From Rubellicoccus peritrichatus (lineage in GTDB: Bacteria > Verrucomicrobiota > Verrucomicrobiia > Opitutales > Cerasicoccaceae): 64,000 nt of DNA. The notes below the pieces were generated by a model. The model had not been told where the DNA came from and did not search any database. It saw nothing but the letters and a program-made list of their open reading frames with translations. The number at the start of each line of letters is the position of its first letter. The first letter of the stretch is position 1. Location: assembly GCF_033100135.1 (NCBI RefSeq), contig NZ_CP136920.1:5734775-5798774 (forward strand). Reading direction: 5' to 3'. The position numbers and the translations under genes were made by a program. Shown here one piece after another: positions 43,674 to 52,699 of this stretch.

Positions 43674-44714
43674 ATGCACAATTGGCCGCATGCTATTCCA
43701 GCATTTGCAAATCCCTCTACTAACACAAGCAATCCCTTACCCAAAATATCAATTGTTACCCCAAGCTTCAATCAGGGCGCATTCATTGAAGAAACAATTC
43801 TTTCAGTAATAAACCAAAACTATCCTAATATTGAATACATCATAATTGATGGAGGTAGCACTGATGAATCAGTTTCAATAATAAATCGATATGAAGACCA
43901 TATCAATTCATGGGTCAGCGAACCGGATAATGGACAAAGCGATGCGATTATTAAGGGGTTCAAAAAGTGCACAGGAGATTTAATTCTATGGCTAAACTCA
44001 GATGACCTACTAACGCCTGGAGCACTTCACCTGATTGCTTCAATATGGCAAAAGCACCCAGAGGTTGGATTGATAACTGGAAACTGCCACCAGCTATTTG
44101 ACCTAAAAACTATTGATTACAAGCCACTAACAAGTGCGGATGCTCGGACGAAAGCCTTTGACCACAAGCGCCTGAATTATCAGAACCCAATCAGACAGCC
44201 ATCGACATACATCAATCGCAAGGCATATGAAGAGTGCGGAGGGGTAAAGGATGACTACAGCTATTGCATGGATTACGACCTTTGGGTTAACTTATCACGG
44301 CATAACTATGAAATTGTTGAAACTCAAGCACAGCTATCAGTTTTTAGACTACACGATCAATGCAAATCAGTTGTTTCATCACATCGTTTTCTAACAGAAA
44401 ACCTTGCTGTTGCCATACGCTACCAACCAGACCTAGCTATCATCTCACGAATCCAACGCTTAGCTGAATACCTTATTGAGCAAGAAGCAACAACTCACGT
44501 CAAAACGATCTCAAAGTTGATTGAAGATGACATTACTGAGACGTTCCCCAAAGAAAAATTAACAATAAAGCATAACCTCCTGCTTAAAGGAATTTTCTTA
44601 GCCATAAAGAGTAAAGAGCAAGTTACAAGATGGCGGTTATTCAGCAGTGCCTTCTTCAATTGCTATAAAAGCCCAAGACTCCTGATTCATCTCATTAAAA
44701 CCATTTCATCGTGA
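43674..44714 (+). CDS. Glycosyltransferase family 2 (WbyL/CapJ-like)
   Basis: The 346-residue GT-A enzyme has ISIVTPSFNQGAFIEETILSV (nucleotide-binding start), YIIIDGGSTDESV, WVSEPDNGQSDAIIKGF and the metal motif LILWLNSDDLLTPG, then a helical C-terminal half. It is a close paralogue of the protein encoded at 49645-50529, sharing the PSFNQG, IDGGSTD and NSDD blocks. It adds one sugar of the repeat unit; donor and acceptor are unknown. Confidence 0.86.
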   Translation: MHNWPHAIPAFANPSTNTSNPLPKISIVTPSFNQGAFIEETILSVINQNYPNIEYIIIDGGSTDESVSIINRYEDHINSWVSEPDNGQSDAIIKGFKKCTGDLILWLNSDDLLTPGALHLIASIWQKHPEVGLITGNCHQLFDLKTIDYKPLTSADARTKAFDHKRLNYQNPIRQPSTYINRKAYEECGGVKDDYSYCMDYDLWVNLSRHNYEIVETQAQLSVFRLHDQCKSVVSSHRFLTENLAVAIRYQPDLAIISRIQRLAEYLIEQEATTHVKTISKLIEDDITETFPKEKLTIKHNLLLKGIFLAIKSKEQVTRWRLFSSAFFNCYKSPRLLIHLIKTISS

Positions 44715-45658
44715 TGCCATTCGCCCTCACAGTAGCTATTTGCACTTACAATCGCTCCAAATATCTGAATATCGCTCTTGATTCTCTCTCAAGTCAAAAA
44801 GCCGACTTAAGCGATATTGAAGTTTTTGTAATAGATAACAACTCAAGCGATGACACAAAAGCAATCTGCTCCAAGTATGAAAACAAAATCCCTAATTTCC
44901 GTTACATACTTGAAAAACAGCAAGGGCTTTCATTTGCAAGAAACAGAGCAATCGAAGAGTCTCATTCAGATTACGTAGCCTATCTGGATGATGATTCAAA
45001 GGTTTCGAATGAGTGGGCGCAGGTGTCCAAAAAAGTCATTAGTGAAAAGAAGCCTGATGCATTCGGAGGCCCGAGTTTTGCATTGTTCCTGAAAGAACCA
45101 CCACGATGGTTCAAACCAGAATATGTCAGGAACAACCCCTCAGATGTAGCTTGTGAACTAAATGAACCCCATTTTTTCTCTGGATGCAATATGGCTTTTA
45201 AAAAAAGGCACCTTATCAATCTTGGAGGCTTTCAAGAGCGTTTCTCAATGAAAGGCAAAAAAATAGCCTATGGTGATGACACCGACGTGCAATATCGGCT
45301 TAGAAAAGCAAACCCCTCCGCCATATTTTGGTTTGAGCCTCGCCTTAGCGTTGAGCATTTAGTCAGGGACGATAAGATGACCATAATATGGCAAGCGCGA
45401 TCATTGTTTTCGCTTGGATTTGATAACTACCTAGCAACTGGTGGAGACTCCAACGACACCTATAGGCGTATGTTCGGGAATTTCTGCAAACAATCTTTAG
45501 GGTTTCTAGTGGACTCGCTATATCGGTTACATTTCCGGAACAAACAAAAACATCCCTATTGGCAGAATTACATGAAAGAGTACGTTTTCCCAAAGCGATT
45601 AGCACGTCTGGGTGTTATTTTTGCAAAATTGCAAATTAAAAAAGGCAAGCCAGGATGA
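44714..45658 (+). CDS. Glycosyltransferase family 2
   Basis: Starting at ATG 44714, which overlaps the previous TGA (TGATG), the protein has 314 residues with VAICTYNRSKYLNIALDSL, VIDNNSSDDT, GLSFARNRAIEES and the metal motif AYLDDDSKVSNEW. A middle segment FFSGCNMAFKKRHLINLGGFQERF is the acceptor-side motif of GT2 enzymes, and YGDDTDVQYRL carries the likely catalytic Asp. A GTG one codon earlier is also possible. The domain order matches the protein at 50573-51454. Confidence 0.86.
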   Translation: MPFALTVAICTYNRSKYLNIALDSLSSQKADLSDIEVFVIDNNSSDDTKAICSKYENKIPNFRYILEKQQGLSFARNRAIEESHSDYVAYLDDDSKVSNEWAQVSKKVISEKKPDAFGGPSFALFLKEPPRWFKPEYVRNNPSDVACELNEPHFFSGCNMAFKKRHLINLGGFQERFSMKGKKIAYGDDTDVQYRLRKANPSAIFWFEPRLSVEHLVRDDKMTIIWQARSLFSLGFDNYLATGGDSNDTYRRMFGNFCKQSLGFLVDSLYRLHFRNKQKHPYWQNYMKEYVFPKRLARLGVIFAKLQIKKGKPG

Positions 45659-46653
45659 CGTCGAGCCCGATAATTCTATGCCACTACGGCAATTCGCCTT
45701 ACTTAAAGTATACTGCACGTGCGTTATTGGCCAGCAATCCTAACTCGAGAATCATAATACTTGGAGACGAATCAAATAGTTGGTTAAAGCAGCACATAGA
45801 GCATCACCATTTTTCCAGTTTTGAAACGGGTCCTCACATAGAGAAGTTCAATCAAAGCTATCGTTTAGTCGCAGGGAAAAAATCTCCTATGCGCAAAGAA
45901 GGAGACGAAAGAAGAGATTGGATTGATTTCGTATTTAGGCGTTGGTTCATTGTTCATAATTTTTGCCGCAGCCAGAAAATTAACTCTTTCTGGCATTTCG
46001 ACTCGGACAATATGGTTCTGTCGGACCTATCCACTCATGAAGTCAAATTTAAGGATTTCGACTGCACGGAACAATGCGGTGGCTCTTGCATGAATGGCTT
46101 CATATCAAACTTGAATGTTGTCACAGGCTACATTTCAAAGATAAACGAAATTTTCCAAAGAACAGAATACCTTGATAATCTTCAAAAGGAATTTGATGAA
46201 GAACATCCGACCTACGCTTTCACGGAAATGAGAGCGTATAGGATTTACAAGTCAGAGTCGAAAATCAAAACGACACGCCTTGCCTCAATTATTGATAATA
46301 GTTCATTCGACGATTGTATCTGCTCTGCCGATGATATGGAGACAGAAAAACTACCATCTGGCACTGTCATCAAAAAGGTTCATTTAAGTAATTCTGGCTT
46401 CTTCTGGAAAACTCAAACTGGTGACTATGTTAAAGCCAATTCAATAAACCTAAGCTGGGTACCTGCCTACTTTTTCGAAGCAACATACAAACATCTGCTC
46501 AAAGTAAAACGCTCAAACGCTGAGGCGAGCCACACTAGCACATTCACCACGACACTGAGTCAGGCATTTCCGCTCACACAGATGAAATACCGACTAAGCG
46601 ATTTTGCCCGAACCACATTTACTCGTATATTGAGAAGATTAAAAATTGCCTGA
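45655..46653 (+). CDS. Unrecognised protein, possible GT-A-like transferase
   Basis: The start overlaps the upstream stop by 4 bp (ATGA). I do not recognise a named family in these 332 residues. An N-terminal Rossmann-like stretch (IILCHYGNSPYLKYTARALLASNPNSRIIILGD) and a central FWHFDSDNMVLSDL, which looks like a DxD metal motif, suggest a GT-A fold. Several Cys occur around TEQCGGSCMNGF and DDCICSADD. No signal peptide or membrane helix is seen. Tight packing between two glycosyltransferase genes supports a role in the same polysaccharide. Confidence 0.6.
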   Translation: MTSSPIILCHYGNSPYLKYTARALLASNPNSRIIILGDESNSWLKQHIEHHHFSSFETGPHIEKFNQSYRLVAGKKSPMRKEGDERRDWIDFVFRRWFIVHNFCRSQKINSFWHFDSDNMVLSDLSTHEVKFKDFDCTEQCGGSCMNGFISNLNVVTGYISKINEIFQRTEYLDNLQKEFDEEHPTYAFTEMRAYRIYKSESKIKTTRLASIIDNSSFDDCICSADDMETEKLPSGTVIKKVHLSNSGFFWKTQTGDYVKANSINLSWVPAYFFEATYKHLLKVKRSNAEASHTSTFTTTLSQAFPLTQMKYRLSDFARTTFTRILRRLKIA

Positions 46654-47596
46654 GTGCCCACCAGTCCTACTGATTATTTTTAACCGTCCGGAAACTACGG
46701 ATAAAGTTTTTGCGCGCATACGTGAAATACGCCCAAAACATCTCTACATAGGAGCAGATGGACCACGCTCAGATGTAGAAGGTGAAGATGCCAAATGCCG
46801 AAAAGCCCGAAAAATCGTTGATGGCGTAGATTGGCCTTGCGAAGTCAAAACGCTTTTCCGAGAGAAAAACCTAGGCTGTCGTAAAGCTGTAAGTGAGAGC
46901 ATTACTTGGTTTTTTGAGAACGTGAATGAAGGCATCATTCTGGAGGATGACTGCTTACCCGATCCGTCGTTTTTTGACTACTGCTCCAATCTGCTTGAGC
47001 GCTACAAAGACGACACACGGATAATGTGCATTAGTGGAAGTAACTTCCAAAACGGTGAAATACGCGGAGACGGAGACTATTATTACTCCATTTTCCCACA
47101 TTGCTGGGGGTGGGCAACTTGGCGCAGAGCCTGGAACCTCTATGACTCTGAAATGAGTTCATGGCCAAGTTTCAAAGAGCAGAATGGATGTAAAGGCTTA
47201 CTACCCCACTCATCAGACATAAGAAGATTCCAAGGCAGTTTTCAGAATGCAGCGGATGGAATCTTAGATTCATGGGGATATGTATGGCTTTATTCATGCT
47301 GGTCTCAAAATGGCCTTACTTGCTTACCTCAGAAAAACCTAGTTCAGAATGTCGGATTTTCTTCCGATGCAACACGCACAGGTGGTGAATGGTGGATGTC
47401 AATTCCAGCTGAAAAAATGATTTCTTTTAAAGCACCAACACTTATCAACCCTAATACAACAGCAGATAATTATACTCTGCGAAATCACCATAAAATCGAA
47501 AAAAGAGAATCGAAAAAAGCTTTACTACTAAGGCTCCTCAAAGAATTCAAATTAGACATTAGAGATAAATGGAATAACTGGCGGCAGGCCTCTTAG
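46646..47596 (+). CDS. Nucleotide-diphospho-sugar transferase-fold protein (GT-A, HlpA-like)
   Basis: TTG 46646 starts 8 bp before the upstream stop. The 316-residue protein has VLLIIFNRPETTDKVFARI, HLYIGADGPR, LFREKNLGCRKAVSESITWFF and the metal motif GIILEDDCLPDPSFFDYC, then FPHCWGWATWRRAW and GYVWLYSCWSQNGL. This set is typical of GT-A proteins once labelled hemolytic protein HlpA-like, found in many LPS and capsule loci. Specificity is unknown. Confidence 0.75.
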   Translation: MPECPPVLLIIFNRPETTDKVFARIREIRPKHLYIGADGPRSDVEGEDAKCRKARKIVDGVDWPCEVKTLFREKNLGCRKAVSESITWFFENVNEGIILEDDCLPDPSFFDYCSNLLERYKDDTRIMCISGSNFQNGEIRGDGDYYYSIFPHCWGWATWRRAWNLYDSEMSSWPSFKEQNGCKGLLPHSSDIRRFQGSFQNAADGILDSWGYVWLYSCWSQNGLTCLPQKNLVQNVGFSSDATRTGGEWWMSIPAEKMISFKAPTLINPNTTADNYTLRNHHKIEKRESKKALLLRLLKEFKLDIRDKWNNWRQAS

Positions 47597-47635
47597 CCCA
47601 AACTTATTCTCCTTAACCCATATGCACAAAAATAT

Positions 47636-48514
47636 ATGACCTGTAAGATATGTGGCTCCAAGTGTAATCCCTATGGAGTAGCCGAAGTATTAGGCAAATA
47701 CCAGGCATCCTTTTCGGAATGCAGCACTTGTGACTTCATTTTTGTGGATAACTGCACATGGCTTGAGGAAGCCTATAAAGACGCCATCAACGAAACAGAC
47801 GTTGGCTATTTGCAGCGTAATTATGGAACCGCTGAAGACTTGAAGCAGTTTCTGGCGACAACAAGTCCTGACGATTATTTCGTAGACTACGGGGCCGGCT
47901 ACGGGGCGATGGTAAGGCTCATGAGAGATCGTGGATACAAATTCCACTGGCATGATAAATACTGCAAAAACCTCTTTGCTCACTTTCTTGAGGCAGAAGC
48001 ATCGAGAATTGGATCATATCGAGCAATGGTTGCAGTCGAAGTCTTCGAACATCTTATAGATCCGACTGAAACACTTGAGGACATGCTAACATTCACCAAT
48101 GCAATCTTCTTCACGACAGAGCTTATCCCAACAGAAAAACCTAAACTCAACGACTGGTGGTACTTTGGTCTTGAGCACGGCCAGCACTTGAGTTTCTACA
48201 CTGAACCTGCATTACATAAACTTGCCGATAAATATGGCCTGCGCTATCGACGCCTTACTGATACATGGCATCTGCTTGCGAAGCCGGATGACAGTCTTTT
48301 GCATGATATTCCGCAAATGGACATAACTCCTTCAGCCAATAGGTTTAGTAGACGACTGGTAAAATTTATCGCACGCAAATTACCCTCCAACGTTAATCAA
48401 AAAGCAATTGCTCGTAAGTCGCTTACGTTATCAGATCACGATAAAATCAAAAACATCATTGAAACCAAGTCAGGCTTCAAAGGGAATCTCGACTCATATA
48501 ATTCATCTGCATAG
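47636..48514 (+). CDS. Class I SAM-dependent methyltransferase with N-terminal zinc ribbon
   Basis: The 292-residue protein begins with two Cys pairs (CKICGSKC and CSTCDF, residues 3-33) that form a zinc ribbon. A Rossmann methyltransferase domain follows, with FVDYGAGYGAMVRLM (SAM motif I, about 82-96), AVEVFEHLIDPTETL (motif IV), and HGQHLSFYTEPALHKLADKYGL. This layout is that of sugar methyltransferases in polysaccharide loci. It would methylate a sugar of the repeat unit or the chain end. The next gene's GTG overlaps its stop by one base. Confidence 0.82.
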   Translation: MTCKICGSKCNPYGVAEVLGKYQASFSECSTCDFIFVDNCTWLEEAYKDAINETDVGYLQRNYGTAEDLKQFLATTSPDDYFVDYGAGYGAMVRLMRDRGYKFHWHDKYCKNLFAHFLEAEASRIGSYRAMVAVEVFEHLIDPTETLEDMLTFTNAIFFTTELIPTEKPKLNDWWYFGLEHGQHLSFYTEPALHKLADKYGLRYRRLTDTWHLLAKPDDSLLHDIPQMDITPSANRFSRRLVKFIARKLPSNVNQKAIARKSLTLSDHDKIKNIIETKSGFKGNLDSYNSSA

Positions 48515-49617
48515 TGACCAAGAATCCGATGATTGATATACTTGTTGATGGAACCGCTTTTTGTAACGACTCACAAAGGGGGATTCAAAGGTACTACCGT
48601 GAGCTATTCACAAGAGCAGAAAAAAACCAAAACATAGCCTACTTTTTTGATGAAGAACCGGTCTCTTTCTTTAAAGGCACAAATGACCCAACTGTCACAG
48701 TAAGAAGAGAACATAAAGAACATAAGCCTAAGCAATTGGTTAAGCGAACGTATAGTGCACTCAGAAAACGTATATCACCAACGCAATTACCGCAGGCCAA
48801 AATCTTTCAATCAACCTTCTTCACTCGCTCCCCAAATCCTAGCTTAAATGAAGTTTTAACTGTTTATGATATGGTCCCCGAGGTAATGCCCTACTCTTTT
48901 CCCGGCTCAGCCGAAAAGGTGGCGGCAGTAAAGAAAGCATGCATTTTAAACGCGACAAAAATCATTGCCATTTCAAACACGACTGCTGATTCAATTCTGA
49001 AGCTTTATCCCCAAGTCGAAGGACGCGTAGAAGTTGTATACCTTGGAGCAGATCATATTAAGGAAACCAAGCAGGGTCATGGTGACACAGAAATCAGCAC
49101 TCCATATTGCCTATTTGTTGGAGCACGTCATGGCTATAAGAACTTCCAGTTAGTCTTAGAAGCAATCAACCAAAAGGGATGGCCAAGTGACTTGAAACTA
49201 GTCGTAGCAGGCGCACCTCTAAATGATCTGGAAAAGACCCTTATTCGATATCATGGGCTTCACGATAAAATCATTAGCCTTGGAGTTGTCTCCGATGAGC
49301 ACCTTTCTCAACTCTATACAAAGGCCTCTTGCTTCATATTTCCTTCCCTGATGGAAGGGTTTGGATTTCCAATTTTAGAAGCCCAAGCATGTAAGACACC
49401 CTTAATTTGCAGTGATATTCCAATTTTTCATGAAGTATCTGGCGATCATGCATTTTTCTTCGATCCAATGTCATCCACAGATCTTGTAAACACTATTAAC
49501 CAAGCGCTTGGGTCCAATCAACATCTCGATGAAGGCTTTTTGAATGTCGATAAATTCAAATGGGATGACTGCGCTTCACAAACCCTTAAGGTCTGGGATG
49601 TTGCTGTATCAACGTAG
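48514..49617 (+). CDS. Glycosyltransferase family 4 (mannosyltransferase-like)
   Basis: Start GTG 48514 forms a TAGTG overlap with the previous stop. The 367-residue GT-B protein has DILVDGTAFCNDSQRGIQRYYREL, VYDMVPEVMPYSF (typical of this GT4 subgroup), IIAISNTTADSIL, and a C-terminal YCLFVGARHGYKNFQLVLEA and FIFPSLMEGFGFPILEAQACKTPLICSDIPIFHEVSGD. The E-G-F-G-F-P-x-x-E pattern and bipartite domain mark a retaining transferase, often mannosyl-specific, though the donor cannot be read here. Confidence 0.88.
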   Translation: MTKNPMIDILVDGTAFCNDSQRGIQRYYRELFTRAEKNQNIAYFFDEEPVSFFKGTNDPTVTVRREHKEHKPKQLVKRTYSALRKRISPTQLPQAKIFQSTFFTRSPNPSLNEVLTVYDMVPEVMPYSFPGSAEKVAAVKKACILNATKIIAISNTTADSILKLYPQVEGRVEVVYLGADHIKETKQGHGDTEISTPYCLFVGARHGYKNFQLVLEAINQKGWPSDLKLVVAGAPLNDLEKTLIRYHGLHDKIISLGVVSDEHLSQLYTKASCFIFPSLMEGFGFPILEAQACKTPLICSDIPIFHEVSGDHAFFFDPMSSTDLVNTINQALGSNQHLDEGFLNVDKFKWDDCASQTLKVWDVAVST

Positions 49618-49644
49618 TAACGCACTATTATTTCGACTGACAGA

Positions 49645-50529
49645 ATGTCATCATCTCAACAAAAGATCTCTATAATCACCCCTTCCTTTAATCAAGGGGA
49701 GTATCTAGAGAGCACACTCCAATCGATATTAGATCAATCCTACACAAATCTTGAACTGATAGTCATAGATGGTGGCAGTACTGACAATTCTGTAGATGTA
49801 ATCCGCAAATATGAAAAGCATATCGACTTCTGGGTGAGCGAGTCGGATAAAGGTCAGGCACATGCGATTAATAAAGGATTCGCAAAAGCGACTGGCACCA
49901 TCGCCAACTGGATCAACTCGGATGACATGCTAGAAGCTGGCGCTCTACAATCCATCGACAATGCTTGGAATGAATTCTATGCCGATTCAGAAGATCGTAA
50001 ATCATTCCCACTCATTTGCGGCAACGCGCGGTTTGTTTACGAAGATGACCCTTCAAAAAATTACTCTGAAAAGCTATCTGGTATTACTTTAGAGAACATG
50101 GTCTGCTATTGGAGAGAGGCATGTGAATGGGAACAACCCGCCATGTTTTTCCCACTCGAGGTTTTTAAGAAAATTGGAGGATGTGACATCAGCCAAAATA
50201 TTGCCATGGATTATGATCTTTGGTGCAGAATGCTCCAGCATACAGATGCTGTTTATACAAATCATCCATGCGCAATTATCCGTCGCCATGATGATGCTAA
50301 AACTTGTAAATGGGATTATAAATGTTGGCTGGAAAATCGACCTGTGTCACAACGTTACTGGAACCTCTTGGATAAAACAATAGACGAGGTGAATTTCAAG
50401 AAAACTCTAGCATTACATTGCCGATACTGGACACGAAAACTAATCCAACGGAAAGATTTTGGAGCTGCAGTTCAAATGGCATGGGAGGGATTAGCCACAT
50501 CGCCAATGGGTTTTCTAAAAATCAAATAG
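49645..50529 (+). CDS. Glycosyltransferase family 2 (WbyL-like), paralogue of the 43.7-kb gene
   Basis: The 294-residue GT-A protein has ISIITPSFNQGEYLESTLQSIL, LIVIDGGSTDNSVDVIRKYEKHI, WVSESDKGQAHAINKGF and the metal motif NWINSDDMLEAG, then EWEQPAMFFPLEVFKKIGGCD and AMDYDLWCRML. The first 110 residues are very close to those of the protein at 43674-44714. Transfer specificity is unknown. Confidence 0.86.
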   Translation: MSSSQQKISIITPSFNQGEYLESTLQSILDQSYTNLELIVIDGGSTDNSVDVIRKYEKHIDFWVSESDKGQAHAINKGFAKATGTIANWINSDDMLEAGALQSIDNAWNEFYADSEDRKSFPLICGNARFVYEDDPSKNYSEKLSGITLENMVCYWREACEWEQPAMFFPLEVFKKIGGCDISQNIAMDYDLWCRMLQHTDAVYTNHPCAIIRRHDDAKTCKWDYKCWLENRPVSQRYWNLLDKTIDEVNFKKTLALHCRYWTRKLIQRKDFGAAVQMAWEGLATSPMGFLKIK

Positions 50530-50572
50530 GAAAGCTATATTCGGCTCTTCAGTTACGCCCACGAATCGACAT

Positions 50573-51454
50573 ATGGCGTTAAAAATAAATTTTGTTGTCT
50601 TAACCAGAAATCGACTTGAAGCATTGGAGCAGTGTTTGGATGCCCTATCCAAGGAAGTAGACAATCACACTAGTTGTGTCGTCATCGACAATTCAGATGA
50701 GGTCATACGAGAGGAAGTAATTGAGTGTTGTAAAAAATACCCATGGGTCACTTACAAATGGGTGCAGTCCTCACCATACATCCTTTCGCAAGGCCGCAAT
50801 ATCGGAGCTGCAATGTCTAACTCAGATGTGATAGCCTTTCTGGACGATGATTCCTATATCTCTGAGGGATGGATAAAGGTATGCCGTGAAAGTTTTGAAA
50901 GCTCAGAAACAGGCGCAATTGGTGGCCCTATTGATGACCCTGAGGTAAGCAATCTTGATCATTCTAGAGAATGCGAAATTGGAGCCTTCAATCCCAAGGG
51001 TGAAGTCATCGATAACTTCGACTGTATTCCGCCCAAGACTGTGGTAATTAAACATATGCGTGGCTGTAATTGGGCGATTCGAAAAAAAGTTTTTGATGAA
51101 TGCGGTGGTTTCGATGAGACGCTAAGCGGATACTGCTTTGAAGAACTTGATCTTTCCCTGAACATAAGATCAAAAGGGTACAAGATTAAATTCCATCCAA
51201 ATTTACGTGTATATCACGATCTAAAGCCACGTATTGATGGCGAGAAACCCCAGCCATTTCGTATCTTCGAAGTAACTAGAAACCTCAGTCGAATATACCG
51301 CAAATATGACAGTAGGCTTTGTTGTTCCTACTGGAAATTCTTCTTCCTCTATAGAACCGGTATCGTTGCTCTACTCAGAGAACCGTCCTATTCCAATTTC
51401 CTTTCTTTCGCATATGGCATCCGCGGCAAATTCAGTGGACTCATGCATAGATAA
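50573..51454 (+). CDS. Glycosyltransferase family 2
   Basis: The 293-residue protein has INFVVLTRNRLEALEQCLDAL, VVIDNSDEVI, LSQGRNIGAAMSNSD and the metal motif AFLDDDSYISEGW, then MRGCNWAIRKKVFDECGGFDETL and CFEELDLSLNIRSKGY. It is a GT-A inverting transferase. Together with the preceding gene it mirrors the pair at 43674-45658 in order and type, which hints at an old block duplication. Confidence 0.86.
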   Translation: MALKINFVVLTRNRLEALEQCLDALSKEVDNHTSCVVIDNSDEVIREEVIECCKKYPWVTYKWVQSSPYILSQGRNIGAAMSNSDVIAFLDDDSYISEGWIKVCRESFESSETGAIGGPIDDPEVSNLDHSRECEIGAFNPKGEVIDNFDCIPPKTVVIKHMRGCNWAIRKKVFDECGGFDETLSGYCFEELDLSLNIRSKGYKIKFHPNLRVYHDLKPRIDGEKPQPFRIFEVTRNLSRIYRKYDSRLCCSYWKFFFLYRTGIVALLREPSYSNFLSFAYGIRGKFSGLMHR

Positions 51455-51499
51455 GGCTAAGTCCTGAAGATAGGATAGTAAAACATCCAATCAAAAATT

Positions 51500-52699
51500 G
51501 TGAAAATCCTAGCTGTCACTTCCGAATTACCATACCCGCCAACACATGGCGGGGCACGCTTACGCCAATTTGAAATACTGAAGCGGATCGCAGACGAGCA
51601 TGAAATCCATCTAGTTACATTTTGGGAGTCAACAGAAGATCGTGATCTAACACCTGACCTTGCAAAGCACTTTGCTTCGGTAAAGGCATTGATGAAGCCG
51701 CCACCCAGGCCTTCAAGAACGATTGCTGACCGCTTTAGAGTCCCTCACTGGCGACTGACATGGACCGACGAAATGCTTGAATTGATCAAGGAACAAGTAG
51801 TTGCGGTAAAGCCTGACATCGCCTATGTGACACCTGAGCACATGGCATTTTATATTGATGCATTCAGTGGCATCCCTTCCTGGATTGACATTACTGATTC
51901 TGGAGAACTTTTTGCCAGTTCCAGTCTCGCGCTCTCACGCTCCATTAAAGATTACTTACGCGGGGTAGTATATCTTAATGCGGTTAAAAGCTTTGAACGT
52001 ACATGGTTCCCGAAGTACAATGGATGCAGCCTAGTAGCTCAAGCTGATGCTGATTCTATTAAGAAGCTCTGCCCAGACCTCGCAGTCCATGTGGTTCCCA
52101 ATGGGGTTGATACAGATTTTTTCTCACCAACAAACGTGCCCTCGAAATCAAAGCGTTTGGTCTTCACCGGGACAATGGACTTCGCTCCCAACATTGATGC
52201 TGTCACGTGGTTTTGCCACGAAATCTTTCCATTGATCCGCAAAAAAATCCCAGCCATTGAATTCGATATCATCGGCCGTGTTCCAAGCGAAGAAGTCACT
52301 CAACTAGAAAAATTGGATGGAGTGAAGGTTCATGGCTTTGTGCCGGATTTACGAGAAGCTGTTCAACGTGCATCCGTTTATGTGTGTCCAATGCGTAAGG
52401 GCGCGGGAATGAAAAACAAGATACTGGAAGCAATGGCGATGGGAGTACCAATCGTTTCAACTGCTTCTGGTGCTACTGGAATCGAATTTCAAGATAACGT
52501 GCATGGACTTATCAGAGACACAGCCATTTCATTTGCTGAAGCCGTATGTGACCTAGTTTCTACTCCGCAAAAGGGAGAAAGCCTGGCAAAGGTGGCGCGC
52601 AAGGCAGTCTGTGAACACTATAGCTGGGATCATTCAGCTGAGCTCATGAGTAATTGCCTCAGTCAGCTGCAAAAAGATTCGGAAAAGATAGCTCTGTGA
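51500..52699 (+). CDS. Glycosyltransferase family 4
   Basis: Start GTG 51500. The 399-residue GT-B protein has ILAVTSELPYPPTHGGARLRQFEIL, a middle WIDITDSGELFASSS segment, VVPNGVDTDFFSP, LVFTGTMDFAPNIDAVTWFCHEIFPLI and VYVCPMRKGAGMKNKILEAMAMGVPIVSTASG. The P-x-R-x-G-x-G-x-K-N-K-x-L-E-A pattern is typical of the GT4 subgroup common in EpsH/PEP-CTERM-type and related exopolysaccharide loci. The next gene overlaps by 4 bp. Confidence 0.86.
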   Translation: MKILAVTSELPYPPTHGGARLRQFEILKRIADEHEIHLVTFWESTEDRDLTPDLAKHFASVKALMKPPPRPSRTIADRFRVPHWRLTWTDEMLELIKEQVVAVKPDIAYVTPEHMAFYIDAFSGIPSWIDITDSGELFASSSLALSRSIKDYLRGVVYLNAVKSFERTWFPKYNGCSLVAQADADSIKKLCPDLAVHVVPNGVDTDFFSPTNVPSKSKRLVFTGTMDFAPNIDAVTWFCHEIFPLIRKKIPAIEFDIIGRVPSEEVTQLEKLDGVKVHGFVPDLREAVQRASVYVCPMRKGAGMKNKILEAMAMGVPIVSTASGATGIEFQDNVHGLIRDTAISFAEAVCDLVSTPQKGESLAKVARKAVCEHYSWDHSAELMSNCLSQLQKDSEKIAL

